Source of the DNA: Confluentibacter lentus
GTDB taxonomy: Bacteria > Bacteroidota > Bacteroidia > Flavobacteriales > Flavobacteriaceae
Assembly: GCF_002806995.1 (NCBI RefSeq)
Contig: NZ_NIHE01000002.1
Span: 186,001-250,000, forward strand
DNA: 64,000 nt
Direction of reading: 5' to 3'
Under the pieces are notes generated by a model, which saw nothing but the letters and a program-made list of their open reading frames with translations, was not told the DNA's origin and did no database searches. Shown one piece after another: positions 1 through 7,218 of this stretch. Within the stretch, counting starts at the first letter, position 1; each line of letters begins with the position of its first letter. Made by a program: the position numbers and the translations under genes.

Positions 1-133
1 ACGACAGGCAAACGTTAAAGATAGTGGCGCCATTATGCCGGGGCATGGCGGATTGCTAGACCGTTTAGATAGCATCATTTTTGCTGCGCCAATTATATAT
101 TTATTTTTAAGAATTTTACTGTATGTTTCATAA
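1..133 (+). CDS. cdsA: Phosphatidate cytidylyltransferase, C-terminal end (partial)
   Basis: Only the last 43 codons lie in the window, read in the frame starting at base 2 and ending in TAA at 131-133. They contain the CDP-diglyceride synthetase signature: [18 protein letters not shown], then a hydrophobic terminal segment that fits the last membrane helix. The enzyme makes CDP-diacylglycerol from phosphatidate and CTP in the inner membrane. The stop overlaps the psd start by 11 bases, so the two genes are co-transcribed and probably translationally coupled. This is a coherent pair, because psd acts further down the phosphatidylethanolamine branch. The start is outside the window. Confidence 0.9.
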   Translation, partial: RQANVKDSGAIMPGHGGLLDRLDSIIFAAPIIYLFLRILLYVS

Positions 134-773
134 AGAAGGATATAAAATTATATTAGCTACTTTCGCTTTTGTTATTATATCAATTTTACTCATAGATAAA
201 TTAATTACAATCCATTGGCTTAAAACCGTCCTTACGATTGTTTTATTATGTTTTTTAGTACTAATACTTCAATTCTTTAGAAACCCAAAACGGCACACAA
301 CTTTAAATGATAAACAAGTGGTTTCTCCAGTAGATGGCAAAGTAGTTGTTATTGAAGAAGTATTTGAAAATGAATTTTTTAAAGATAAACGCCTACAAGT
401 TAGTGTTTTCATGTCTCCTATAAATGTACATGTAACTAGGCATCCTATAAGTGGAACTGTTATTTTTAGTAAATACCATCCCGGAAAATATCTAGTAGCA
501 TGGCATCCTAAAGCCAGCGAAGAAAATGAACGTACCACAGTTGTTGTCGAAAACAATACCTATGGTAAAGTATTATATAGGCAAATAGCGGGAGCTTTGG
601 CCAAGCGCATCGTTAACTATTGCAAAATAGATGATATGGTGATACAAGGTTCGGACTCAGGTTTTATTAAATTTGGATCTAGAGTTGATTTGTTCCTACC
701 TATAGACACTAAAGTAAAAGTAACATTAAATCAAAAAGTTCGCGGAGGCGAAAGCATTATTGCTGAATTATGA
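123..773 (+). CDS. psd: Phosphatidylserine decarboxylase proenzyme (short type)
   Basis: A 216-residue protein of the short (PSD-A) class, which converts phosphatidylserine to phosphatidylethanolamine at the membrane. Two hydrophobic segments lie near the N-terminus (about 8-24 and 33-50), followed by the family motif SPVDGKVV near residue 68. The C-terminal motif [12 protein letters not shown] carries the Gly185-Ser186 self-cleavage site that generates the pyruvoyl group. Length is normal for the short class. It overlaps the cdsA end by 11 bases and the following gene by 4 bases (ATGA), so it sits inside a tightly packed lipid operon. Function is secure from the motif and context. Confidence 0.93.
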   Translation: MFHKEGYKIILATFAFVIISILLIDKLITIHWLKTVLTIVLLCFLVLILQFFRNPKRHTTLNDKQVVSPVDGKVVVIEEVFENEFFKDKRLQVSVFMSPINVHVTRHPISGTVIFSKYHPGKYLVAWHPKASEENERTTVVVENNTYGKVLYRQIAGALAKRIVNYCKIDDMVIQGSDSGFIKFGSRVDLFLPIDTKVKVTLNQKVRGGESIIAEL

Positions 774-1036
774 GTAATAAAGATTTAGACATATTATTTC
801 AAGAAGCTGTTGAAAGGGTAAATGCACACACAGAGCCATTCCCTGCTGATACTTTGCTTAAGCTTTATGCTTATTATAAAAAAGCGACTAATAATTTTAG
901 CCAGCCCAAAAGCAAAAAGCCAATTATAAATGCATTTAAAATCAATGCTTTGTTTCAAGCTAAAGACATCAGTGAAGATGAAGCTAAACAAAGCTATATT
1001 GACTTGGTTAATAATTACTTTCTGTACAGAAAGTAA
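770..1036 (+). CDS. Acyl-CoA-binding protein
   Basis: An 88-residue helical protein matching the acyl-CoA-binding protein family: LDILFQEAVERV at the N-terminus, LLKLYAYYKKAT near residue 27, and INAFKINALFQAKDIS in the second half. It is expected to bind long-chain acyl-CoA in the cytoplasm and buffer or deliver it to lipid synthesis. The usual KAKWDAW core is replaced by AFKINALF, which I believe is normal for the Bacteroidota branch. It overlaps psd by 4 bases and is the third gene of the lipid operon. Its last codons and stop lie inside a perfect 34-base palindrome (1009-1042). Confidence 0.82.
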   Translation: MSNKDLDILFQEAVERVNAHTEPFPADTLLKLYAYYKKATNNFSQPKSKKPIINAFKINALFQAKDISEDEAKQSYIDLVNNYFLYRK

Positions 1037-1042
1037 TTATTA
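1009..1042. repeat. Perfect 34-bp palindrome at the end of the acyl-CoA-binding protein gene
   Basis: Reading outward from the centre between 1025 and 1026 (core ACTTTCTGTACAGAAAGT), every base pairs with its partner out to 1009 and 1042. The TAA stop of the upstream gene (1034-1036) is inside the right arm and the next start is 14 bases beyond. As RNA it would form a long stem capped by a few bases. There is no T-run, so it is not a classical terminator. It may be a processing or attenuation hairpin, or a dimer-binding operator. Confidence 0.8.
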
Positions 1043-1056
1043 GAAAGCAACTTTAC

Positions 1057-1746
1057 ATGACCAAAATAGCAGTTATCATTCCAGCTTATAACGAGGCAGG
1101 CTCCATAGCAAACGTTATTAATGACATTCCTACTACGGTTAAAAACATTATTGTTGTAAATAATAACTCGACAGATGATACTGAAAATAATGCAAAAAAA
1201 GCAGGTGCCATAGTTTTAACCGAAAGTAAAAAAGGCTATGGATACGCTTGTTTAAAAGGAATTGATTATCTTGTAAATCAACAAGAAAAACCTGATGTTG
1301 TTGTGTTTCTTGATGGTGATTACAGTGATTATCCCGAAGAACTAACCAAAATTATAGAGCCTATTTTAAATAATAACATAGATTTTGTTATCGGGGCTAG
1401 AGTTAAGGAATTAAGAGAACAAGGTTCCATGGAACCTCAACAAATTTTCGGAAATTGGTTGGCGACTTTTTTAATGAAGTATATGTTTGGGTCCAAATTC
1501 ACAGATCTTGGTCCGTTTAGAGCTATTAAATATGATGTTTTACTAGGGCTTGATATGCAAGACAAAACATATGGATGGACTGTAGAGATGCAATTAAAGG
1601 TCTTAAAACAAAAATTGAGTTATGCAGAGGTTCCTATAAAATATAGACGCAGAATTGGTGTGTCAAAAGTTTCAGGAACCATAAAAGGTAGTATATTTGC
1701 AGGCATAAAAATACTAAGTTGGATTTTTAAATACAGTTTTAAATAA
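1057..1746 (+). CDS. Family 2 glycosyltransferase, polyprenyl-phosphate sugar transferase type
   Basis: A 229-residue GT-A fold transferase. It opens with IAVIIPAYNEAGSI, has the nucleotide-sugar region NNNSTDDT (36-42), the metal-binding DGD at 86-88 and the FTDLGPFRA motif at 148-156, as in dolichol-phosphate mannosyltransferase and related enzymes. It lacks C-terminal membrane helices, so it is a soluble or peripheral enzyme likely charging a polyprenyl phosphate. Its stop overlaps the next glycosyltransferase start by one base (TAATG), suggesting the two act in one glycan or glycolipid pathway. The sugar cannot be read from sequence. Confidence 0.85.
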   Translation: MTKIAVIIPAYNEAGSIANVINDIPTTVKNIIVVNNNSTDDTENNAKKAGAIVLTESKKGYGYACLKGIDYLVNQQEKPDVVVFLDGDYSDYPEELTKIIEPILNNNIDFVIGARVKELREQGSMEPQQIFGNWLATFLMKYMFGSKFTDLGPFRAIKYDVLLGLDMQDKTYGWTVEMQLKVLKQKLSYAEVPIKYRRRIGVSKVSGTIKGSIFAGIKILSWIFKYSFK

Positions 1747-3236
1747 TGATTGTCGAAACCATAATTATTGTTGTTTACACCATATCGCTTTTGCTTATTT
1801 TCATGTATGCGGTAGCACAATTAAATTTATTATTCAACTACTTAAGATCAAAAAGGAAAAAGACGGATTGTGAGTCTTTTGATTTTTCAAATCCAGATGA
1901 AATCCCATTCATAACCATACAACTTCCTGTTTATAATGAAATGTATGTTATGGAAAGATTGTTGGATAACATTGCTAAAATTGATTATCCCCACGATAAA
2001 TTAGAGATTCAAGTATTGGATGATTCTACCGACGAAACTGTAGAAACAACTCGGAAACACGTTGAAAGTTTAAGCGCAACCGGTTTAGACATCAAACATA
2101 TTACCAGAACCGACAGAAGTGGCTTTAAAGCTGGGGCCTTAAAAGAAGGACTTAAAATTGCCAAAGGTGAGTTTATTGCCATTTTTGATGCCGACTTTCT
2201 TCCTCAAGAAAACTGGTTAAAACGTACCATCCCCTATTTTAAAGACAAAAGCATAGGCGTTGTTCAAACACGTTGGTCACATATCAACAGAGACTATTCC
2301 ATACTTACTAAAATACAAGCATTTGCTTTAGATGCCCATTTCACTTTAGAACAAGTTGGCAGAAATAGTAAAGGGCATTTTATAAATTTCAATGGAACTG
2401 CCGGGGTTTGGAGAAAAACATGTATCATCGATGCTGGAAATTGGGAAGGTGATACGCTTACTGAAGACTTAGACTTAAGCTACAGAGCCCAATTAAAAAA
2501 TTGGAAATTTAAATACTTGGAAGATGTTGAAACGCCTGCTGAATTACCAGTAGTTATTAGCGCCGCAAGATCTCAACAATTTCGATGGAATAAAGGAGGT
2601 GCTGAAAATTTCAAAAAAATGCTCGGCCGCGTTTTGAGAAGTAAAAACATTTCACCAAAAACAAAATTACATGGTGTTCTGCATTTATTAAATAGTACCA
2701 TGTTTTTAAATATTCTTACGGTTGCCATATTAAGTATTCCTATGCTTTATATTAAAAATCAATACGCTCATTTAAAACCCTACTTTTATGTGATGAGCTT
2801 TTTTGTTTTAAGTACAGTGATATTTTTTATATGCTATTGGATTATGTACAAAAGGATACATGGCGCAGGTATAAAAAATTTCATTAGCTACATAGGCATG
2901 TTCTTTGTGTTTTTTACCATTGCTATGGGATTTTCCCTTCATAACTCCATAGCTGTTTTAGAAGGTCATTTTGGTAAAAAGAGTGAATTTGTGCGCACTC
3001 CTAAATTTAATATCAGCTCCATTAAAGACAGTTGGAAAAATAATAAATACATTAAAAAAACAGTATCACTTCACGTTATTTTTGAAGGTTTATTAATGCT
3101 CTATTTTGCTTTTGGTATGTATAGTGCCTTTATTGTAGGTAATCAAGGAGGCGATTTTGGATTGTTCCCATTTCATCTAATGCTATTCTTAGGCTTTGGA
3201 TATGTATTTATCCAATCATTAACCTCTAAAGTCTAA
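1746..3236 (+). CDS. Membrane family 2 glycosyltransferase, cellulose-synthase-like
   Basis: A 496-residue processive-type GT2. There is one N-terminal membrane helix (about 4-28), then the catalytic domain with DDS at 92-94, DAD at 148-150, the TED catalytic base at 239-241 and the QQFRW motif at 277-281. At least four hydrophobic segments follow residue 310. The D, DxD, TED, QxxRW set is diagnostic of the cellulose synthase/glucomannan synthase superfamily in the inner membrane. It overlaps the preceding transferase by one base. Substrate and product are unknown. A strong bidirectional terminator follows directly. Confidence 0.88.
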   Translation: MIVETIIIVVYTISLLLIFMYAVAQLNLLFNYLRSKRKKTDCESFDFSNPDEIPFITIQLPVYNEMYVMERLLDNIAKIDYPHDKLEIQVLDDSTDETVETTRKHVESLSATGLDIKHITRTDRSGFKAGALKEGLKIAKGEFIAIFDADFLPQENWLKRTIPYFKDKSIGVVQTRWSHINRDYSILTKIQAFALDAHFTLEQVGRNSKGHFINFNGTAGVWRKTCIIDAGNWEGDTLTEDLDLSYRAQLKNWKFKYLEDVETPAELPVVISAARSQQFRWNKGGAENFKKMLGRVLRSKNISPKTKLHGVLHLLNSTMFLNILTVAILSIPMLYIKNQYAHLKPYFYVMSFFVLSTVIFFICYWIMYKRIHGAGIKNFISYIGMFFVFFTIAMGFSLHNSIAVLEGHFGKKSEFVRTPKFNISSIKDSWKNNKYIKKTVSLHVIFEGLLMLYFAFGMYSAFIVGNQGGDFGLFPFHLMLFLGFGYVFIQSLTSKV

Positions 3237-3240
3237 CACA

Positions 3241-3283
3241 AAAAAAGCATTCATGGTTTTAATCAAACCATGAATGCTTTTTT
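3241..3283. terminator. Bidirectional rho-independent terminator
   Basis: A perfect 19-bp stem (arms 3241-3259 and 3265-3283, core GCATTCATGGTTT) with a 5-base loop, flanked by A-run and T-run. It lies between the convergent glycosyltransferase operon and the haloperoxidase operon and can stop transcription from both. Confidence 0.92.
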
Positions 3284-3304
3284 ATGATTCTTCAATAGTA
3301 GTTT

Positions 3305-4447
3305 TTAATGAACCACATTAAAATCTACAGCTTTATTTTTATTGTTTCTAAATCTGTAAGTCAGGTTGAAATTTATAAGATAATCAGCGAAAGCTGCATC
3401 TCCTTGTGTAAAAACCCCCGTTTCTGCCGTGCGTTTTTTATCTAAAAAACTTTGGGTTCTATTTCTTTCCAGAGCAATAGGAACATTAAGATTTAACGAT
3501 AAATTGTTTGTGTTGTAACTTATTCCTGGGTCAACAGAAATAGCATACCCTGGTCTTCTATACCCCTCGCTACTTCCTATTAAATCTGATGACGGAACAC
3601 CTTCAATTCTTCCTCCTAAATAAAAATTAACACCTTTAATATTTGGTGAATATAAAGTTCCCAATTGTACTGCAAATTGATCGGGTACGGAAAACTCGTT
3701 AGTTGTACTTCCTCTGGCTAATACTCCATTAGTCACTTCAGGATTAAATAAATAGAAGAGTGATGTTGTAAGGGTAAAACTGTGTGACAGCATATAATAC
3801 CCTTGAAAATCAAGATTAAACCCAACACCACCGTCTCCCAATTGAATGGATTGATCTACCACACTTTCAATATCTTGGTCTCTATTAGGTCCTTGGTTAT
3901 AAAATGTATCCATATAACTATAATCCCCAGTAGGCAATTTTATACCAGCACCTAGAGCAAAATTATAACCCCTTTTATCATGTTTAAATAGCCAATAGCC
4001 TAAACCTAATCTCATGTCCGATAATCCACTTGAACGTGTAATATGTCTTTCACCTAGACCGTTTGGAGGATTCCCGCCATGTTCATACATAGAAGACCTA
4101 ACATGAGATGCAAAAGGAAGCAATACTGTAGCATATAATCTATCTGAAATGGCATAATTAAACACAATATCCACAAAATAAGAATCGTTTATAACTTGCG
4201 TGCCATTTTCAACCCTATGAGTTTCTTCATGAGTTCCTCTAAAATGTCTGAAAGACTGAAAATATCTAAAGTTTGTTCCCACAGAAAAATCACCTTTCAT
4301 GATCATTCCACCCTGTTCCATAAAACCATTACATGAAGAAAAACCACGAATAGCCACACAGCCTTGGGCATTTACCTTGTATTTTCCAAATAGGAAAAAA
4401 AGAATTCCTATTATATATAAGTTTTTATATAGTTTAAATGTTTTCAA
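3305..4447 (-). CDS. Predicted outer-membrane beta-barrel of the haloperoxidase operon
   Basis: A 380-residue secreted protein. It has a signal peptide of about 27 residues ending in VNAQ, then many alternating-hydrophobicity strands ending in YLINFNLTYRFRN, typical of an outer-membrane barrel. Conserved-looking features are paired cysteines just after the signal peptide (GCVAIRGFSSCNG). The start codon is TTG at 4447-4445: there is no in-frame ATG before an upstream stop, and the signal peptide begins there. It is the last gene of a three-gene operon, starting 4 bases after the DoxX-like gene. Annotated relatives are usually called transporter; I infer a porin or export role linked to the haloperoxidase, without direct proof. 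Confidence 0.65.
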   Translation of the reverse strand: MKTFKLYKNLYIIGILFFLFGKYKVNAQGCVAIRGFSSCNGFMEQGGMIMKGDFSVGTNFRYFQSFRHFRGTHEETHRVENGTQVINDSYFVDIVFNYAISDRLYATVLLPFASHVRSSMYEHGGNPPNGLGERHITRSSGLSDMRLGLGYWLFKHDKRGYNFALGAGIKLPTGDYSYMDTFYNQGPNRDQDIESVVDQSIQLGDGGVGFNLDFQGYYMLSHSFTLTTSLFYLFNPEVTNGVLARGSTTNEFSVPDQFAVQLGTLYSPNIKGVNFYLGGRIEGVPSSDLIGSSEGYRRPGYAISVDPGISYNTNNLSLNLNVPIALERNRTQSFLDKKRTAETGVFTQGDAAFADYLINFNLTYRFRNNKNKAVDFNVVH

Positions 4448-4451
4448 AGTT

Positions 4452-4898
4452 TTAGATGTTTTTATTTAATGGAATGTTTTTAGTGTAATCATTAATAGGG
4501 TAAACAAAAAGCAAGGCACTTATAATCACAATATTTTTAATGATATATTGCCCAACCAATGTTAGTACAAAAGGTGCTTTGGCAAAAGACACTTCAGGAA
4601 AAAACAATACAGGAATAAAAGTTAATATTAGATGAATGATGGCGACACTAACTACTGTTTTAAGCTGAAAATTACATATCAAACACAATCCAATACCAAC
4701 TTCGATAACAGCAAGCATTACAATGCTGATGCTCTCGGGAATCAATCCAAAAGTCAAAAAAGTTATGGTATGTTTTGCAAGACCATCAGCTGGACTTAAT
4801 TCTGGGAAAAATTTCAATAATCCAAACCACAGATATATAATACCGATACTAATAGCAAGCAATCTGCCCCTATTAATGCTTAATAAAATACGTGCCAT
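4452..4898 (-). CDS. DoxX-like small integral membrane protein
   Basis: A 148-residue protein with about four hydrophobic helices (roughly 13-30, 43-75, 80-100, 115-132). The first helix carries the GIIYLWFGLLKF pattern seen in DoxX/DUF417-type proteins, followed by the LSPADGLAKHT loop. The family includes subunits or partners of redox enzymes, but the function of this branch is not established. It lies 9 bases downstream of the haloperoxidase gene and 4 bases upstream of the barrel gene, so it belongs to that operon. Confidence 0.7.
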   Translation of the reverse strand: MARILLSINRGRLLAISIGIIYLWFGLLKFFPELSPADGLAKHTITFLTFGLIPESISIVMLAVIEVGIGLCLICNFQLKTVVSVAIIHLILTFIPVLFFPEVSFAKAPFVLTLVGQYIIKNIVIISALLFVYPINDYTKNIPLNKNI

Positions 4899-4907
4899 TT
4901 TAATATC

Positions 4908-6428
4908 CTATTGGTTTAATTGGGCTAGATTTTCATTTTTTTCGCCTATTAGCTCAAGATATTTTTTATAATTATTACGGGCCACTTTTCTACCTAATTC
5001 CAAACCTTCAATATTATCAGCTTGGATATGATATCCACCCATCACTCTAGATATTCCAGCCATTTCAGCAGTTTTGGTAAATGTTGGAAATTTAAGGGTA
5101 ATTGGGGCACCCAAATTATTTGGTTCGGTTAAGGCTCCTGGGATTAATTCTACTTCAGACCCAAACGTATCATCGCCTTTAAAAAGTTTTAATGCTTCAG
5201 CACATCCACCACTTATAGTACTGTGACCAGATACATAACTTGGAAATGGTGGGCATAAAAACACATCTGGAGAATATGGACGCCAATCTTGACCTTTCAT
5301 TGTTCCTATGCCTTTATCTGGACCTCCCCAACCTGTAATATCTTCATCTTTATAATAATGATGCACTAAAGCATAAGGTCTTGCAGAGTCATAAAACATT
5401 TTAGCATCCCAACACGCTATAAAACCATCCATCGCTACTGATTCTACCAAAAAATACATTTTAACATCATCATCAATGGTATGATTATCCCTTTTTGAAA
5501 CTTCTTGCGAAAATTTAAGCCAGTGCCCAGCTTGTTGAACAGACTTTGGTCCATCTCGCATAAATTCAACCAATGCTTTATTTTCAGGGGTTAAATTTGA
5601 CTGCAATTCAACAACCTCTTTTACTTCTAATGCCATTTGTTTTGAACCAACCATTGGTGGGGGACCTGGTCGAAATTGATCGGACGTATTTAATAAAAGA
5701 GGTTTTACTTTTTGCCAAAATGGGGTTAAACACCCAGGAGCAAATTTTCCACCTTTACCATCAGAAAAATATTTTGGTTGCCATCTATCAATATCAACAT
5801 TGGTATCAGCATCATTTACAGGTTTATAGCCCGTATAATCAGAATAAGGTTTGCCATTAGAACCTTCCATGTCACCTATTTGATTAGAGCCGTCGTGCAT
5901 TCTTGCCTCAATAACCGTTTTTGCAGCCAAATTTCCAATCCCTTCTGGAGTATTGGGGTCTAAAGATTTATTATTGGGGTCTAAGCCTAGTTCTTTCATT
6001 TTATTAATGAACATCAAGCTGTCTGAATAATAGTATTCTCTTAAGGCTCTGTAAGCAGCATAGCTAACGGCAATTTCTTTATTTTTTAGAGTTCTTTCGT
6101 TTTCAGGACGACGTTCAACATTCTTTAAATATAGCGGTGTAGCTTTATCATCAAATCGTGTCCAAGCATCAAAAATAGACGTAAATATTAAGCCTAAAAA
6201 CCTAGATGAAACGGTAGGCCTTGGTTTAAACATTTCGGTATCATTCGCAGTACCTTCAATGACCATAAATGCCCATTGATACGCAATATTATCTTCTCCT
6301 TTTGGTTCGCCATGAATAGCTTTTTGATTTTCTACAAGAGATAAAGATTCTTTTTGTGGAGTTTTACAGCTTATAACTGCCAATAAGAAAACAGCAGTAA
6401 TAACTGAAAATGTTAGTTTTAATTTCAT
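4908..6428 (-). CDS. Vanadium-dependent haloperoxidase, predicted lipoprotein
   Basis: A 506-residue PAP2-superfamily enzyme. The N-terminus is a lipoprotein signal with lipidation at Cys21 (LAVISC). The vanadate pocket is complete: Lys343 and Arg350 in KMFYDSARP, the PFPSYVSGHSTISGG segment with Ser400-Gly401-His402 (acid-base His), and Arg461 plus His467 in SRVMGGYHIQADN, where the His ligates vanadium. It should oxidise halide with hydrogen peroxide to hypohalous acid at or outside the envelope. Halide preference (iodide, bromide, chloride) cannot be decided by eye. It is the first gene of an operon with a DoxX-like protein and an outer-membrane barrel, and is divergent from a LytTR response regulator. 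Confidence 0.9.
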   Translation of the reverse strand: MKLKLTFSVITAVFLLAVISCKTPQKESLSLVENQKAIHGEPKGEDNIAYQWAFMVIEGTANDTEMFKPRPTVSSRFLGLIFTSIFDAWTRFDDKATPLYLKNVERRPENERTLKNKEIAVSYAAYRALREYYYSDSLMFINKMKELGLDPNNKSLDPNTPEGIGNLAAKTVIEARMHDGSNQIGDMEGSNGKPYSDYTGYKPVNDADTNVDIDRWQPKYFSDGKGGKFAPGCLTPFWQKVKPLLLNTSDQFRPGPPPMVGSKQMALEVKEVVELQSNLTPENKALVEFMRDGPKSVQQAGHWLKFSQEVSKRDNHTIDDDVKMYFLVESVAMDGFIACWDAKMFYDSARPYALVHHYYKDEDITGWGGPDKGIGTMKGQDWRPYSPDVFLCPPFPSYVSGHSTISGGCAEALKLFKGDDTFGSEVELIPGALTEPNNLGAPITLKFPTFTKTAEMAGISRVMGGYHIQADNIEGLELGRKVARNNYKKYLELIGEKNENLAQLNQ

Positions 6429-6537
6429 TTTAGTTTTAGTTTAGTAATCAATATTAAACTTTAATTAAGAACGAAACCTATTTTTTATACGAATTAAGTA
6501 TATTGCTTGACGAAATATGTATTTTACTGGATGAATT

Positions 6538-7218
6538 ATGAAATGCCTAATTGTTGATGACGACCCTTTAATTTGTGATTTGATTGAACATTTTTGTAGT
6601 AAAATTGATGATATAACAAGTGTTACGACAACTACTTCTGGTTTTGAATGTATCAATCTTATTAATAGGCATGCTTTTGATTTGATTTTTTTGGACTTTA
6701 ATTTACCCGATATAACTGGTAAAGACATATTAGACATTATTGGCGTAAATTCGGCTGTCATCATGATAACCTCATATCAAGCTTTTGGGGCCGAATCTTA
6801 TAATTACAACCAAATTGTAGATTTTTTGGTAAAACCTGTAGATTTTCCTCGCTTCTTTAAAGCTTTTCAAAAAGCTAAAAATTATGTTTCCAAGCAAAAG
6901 GAAAAGGAATCCAGATTATTTATAAAAGATGGAAATAAACTAGTGAAAATTGAATTGAGTGAAGTCATTTATTTTAAGTCTGAAGCAAATTATATCTCGG
7001 TTGTTCTTCAAGATAAAAAAATATTGACATTAATGACCCTAAAAGATCTGGAGTCTAAACTTCCAGAATTTTTCCTGCGTGTTCACCGTTCTTACATTGT
7101 GAATTTAAACAAGATAGATTTTATAAATAATAACGTTATTGAAATGGGTAAAGATTACATTCCTGTTAGCCAGAGTTATGAAAAAGAATTGCTAACAAAA
7201 ATCAATCTTTTAAATTAA
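6538..7218 (+). CDS. LytTR-family response regulator
   Basis: A 226-residue two-domain regulator. The receiver domain (1-120) has acidic residues Asp8-Asp9, phospho-acceptor Asp53 in FLDFNLPD, Thr78 and Lys99-Pro100. The LytTR DNA-binding domain (about 126-226) has FLRVHRSYIVNLNKI at 179-193 and IPVSQSYEKEL near 208. It should bind DNA as a phosphorylation-dependent transcription factor. It is divergent from the haloperoxidase operon (109 bp between starts), so that operon is a possible target. It converges on and overlaps by 17 bases the hybrid kinase gene, a possible partner. Confidence 0.9.
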   Translation: MKCLIVDDDPLICDLIEHFCSKIDDITSVTTTTSGFECINLINRHAFDLIFLDFNLPDITGKDILDIIGVNSAVIMITSYQAFGAESYNYNQIVDFLVKPVDFPRFFKAFQKAKNYVSKQKEKESRLFIKDGNKLVKIELSEVIYFKSEANYISVVLQDKKILTLMTLKDLESKLPEFFLRVHRSYIVNLNKIDFINNNVIEMGKDYIPVSQSYEKELLTKINLLN

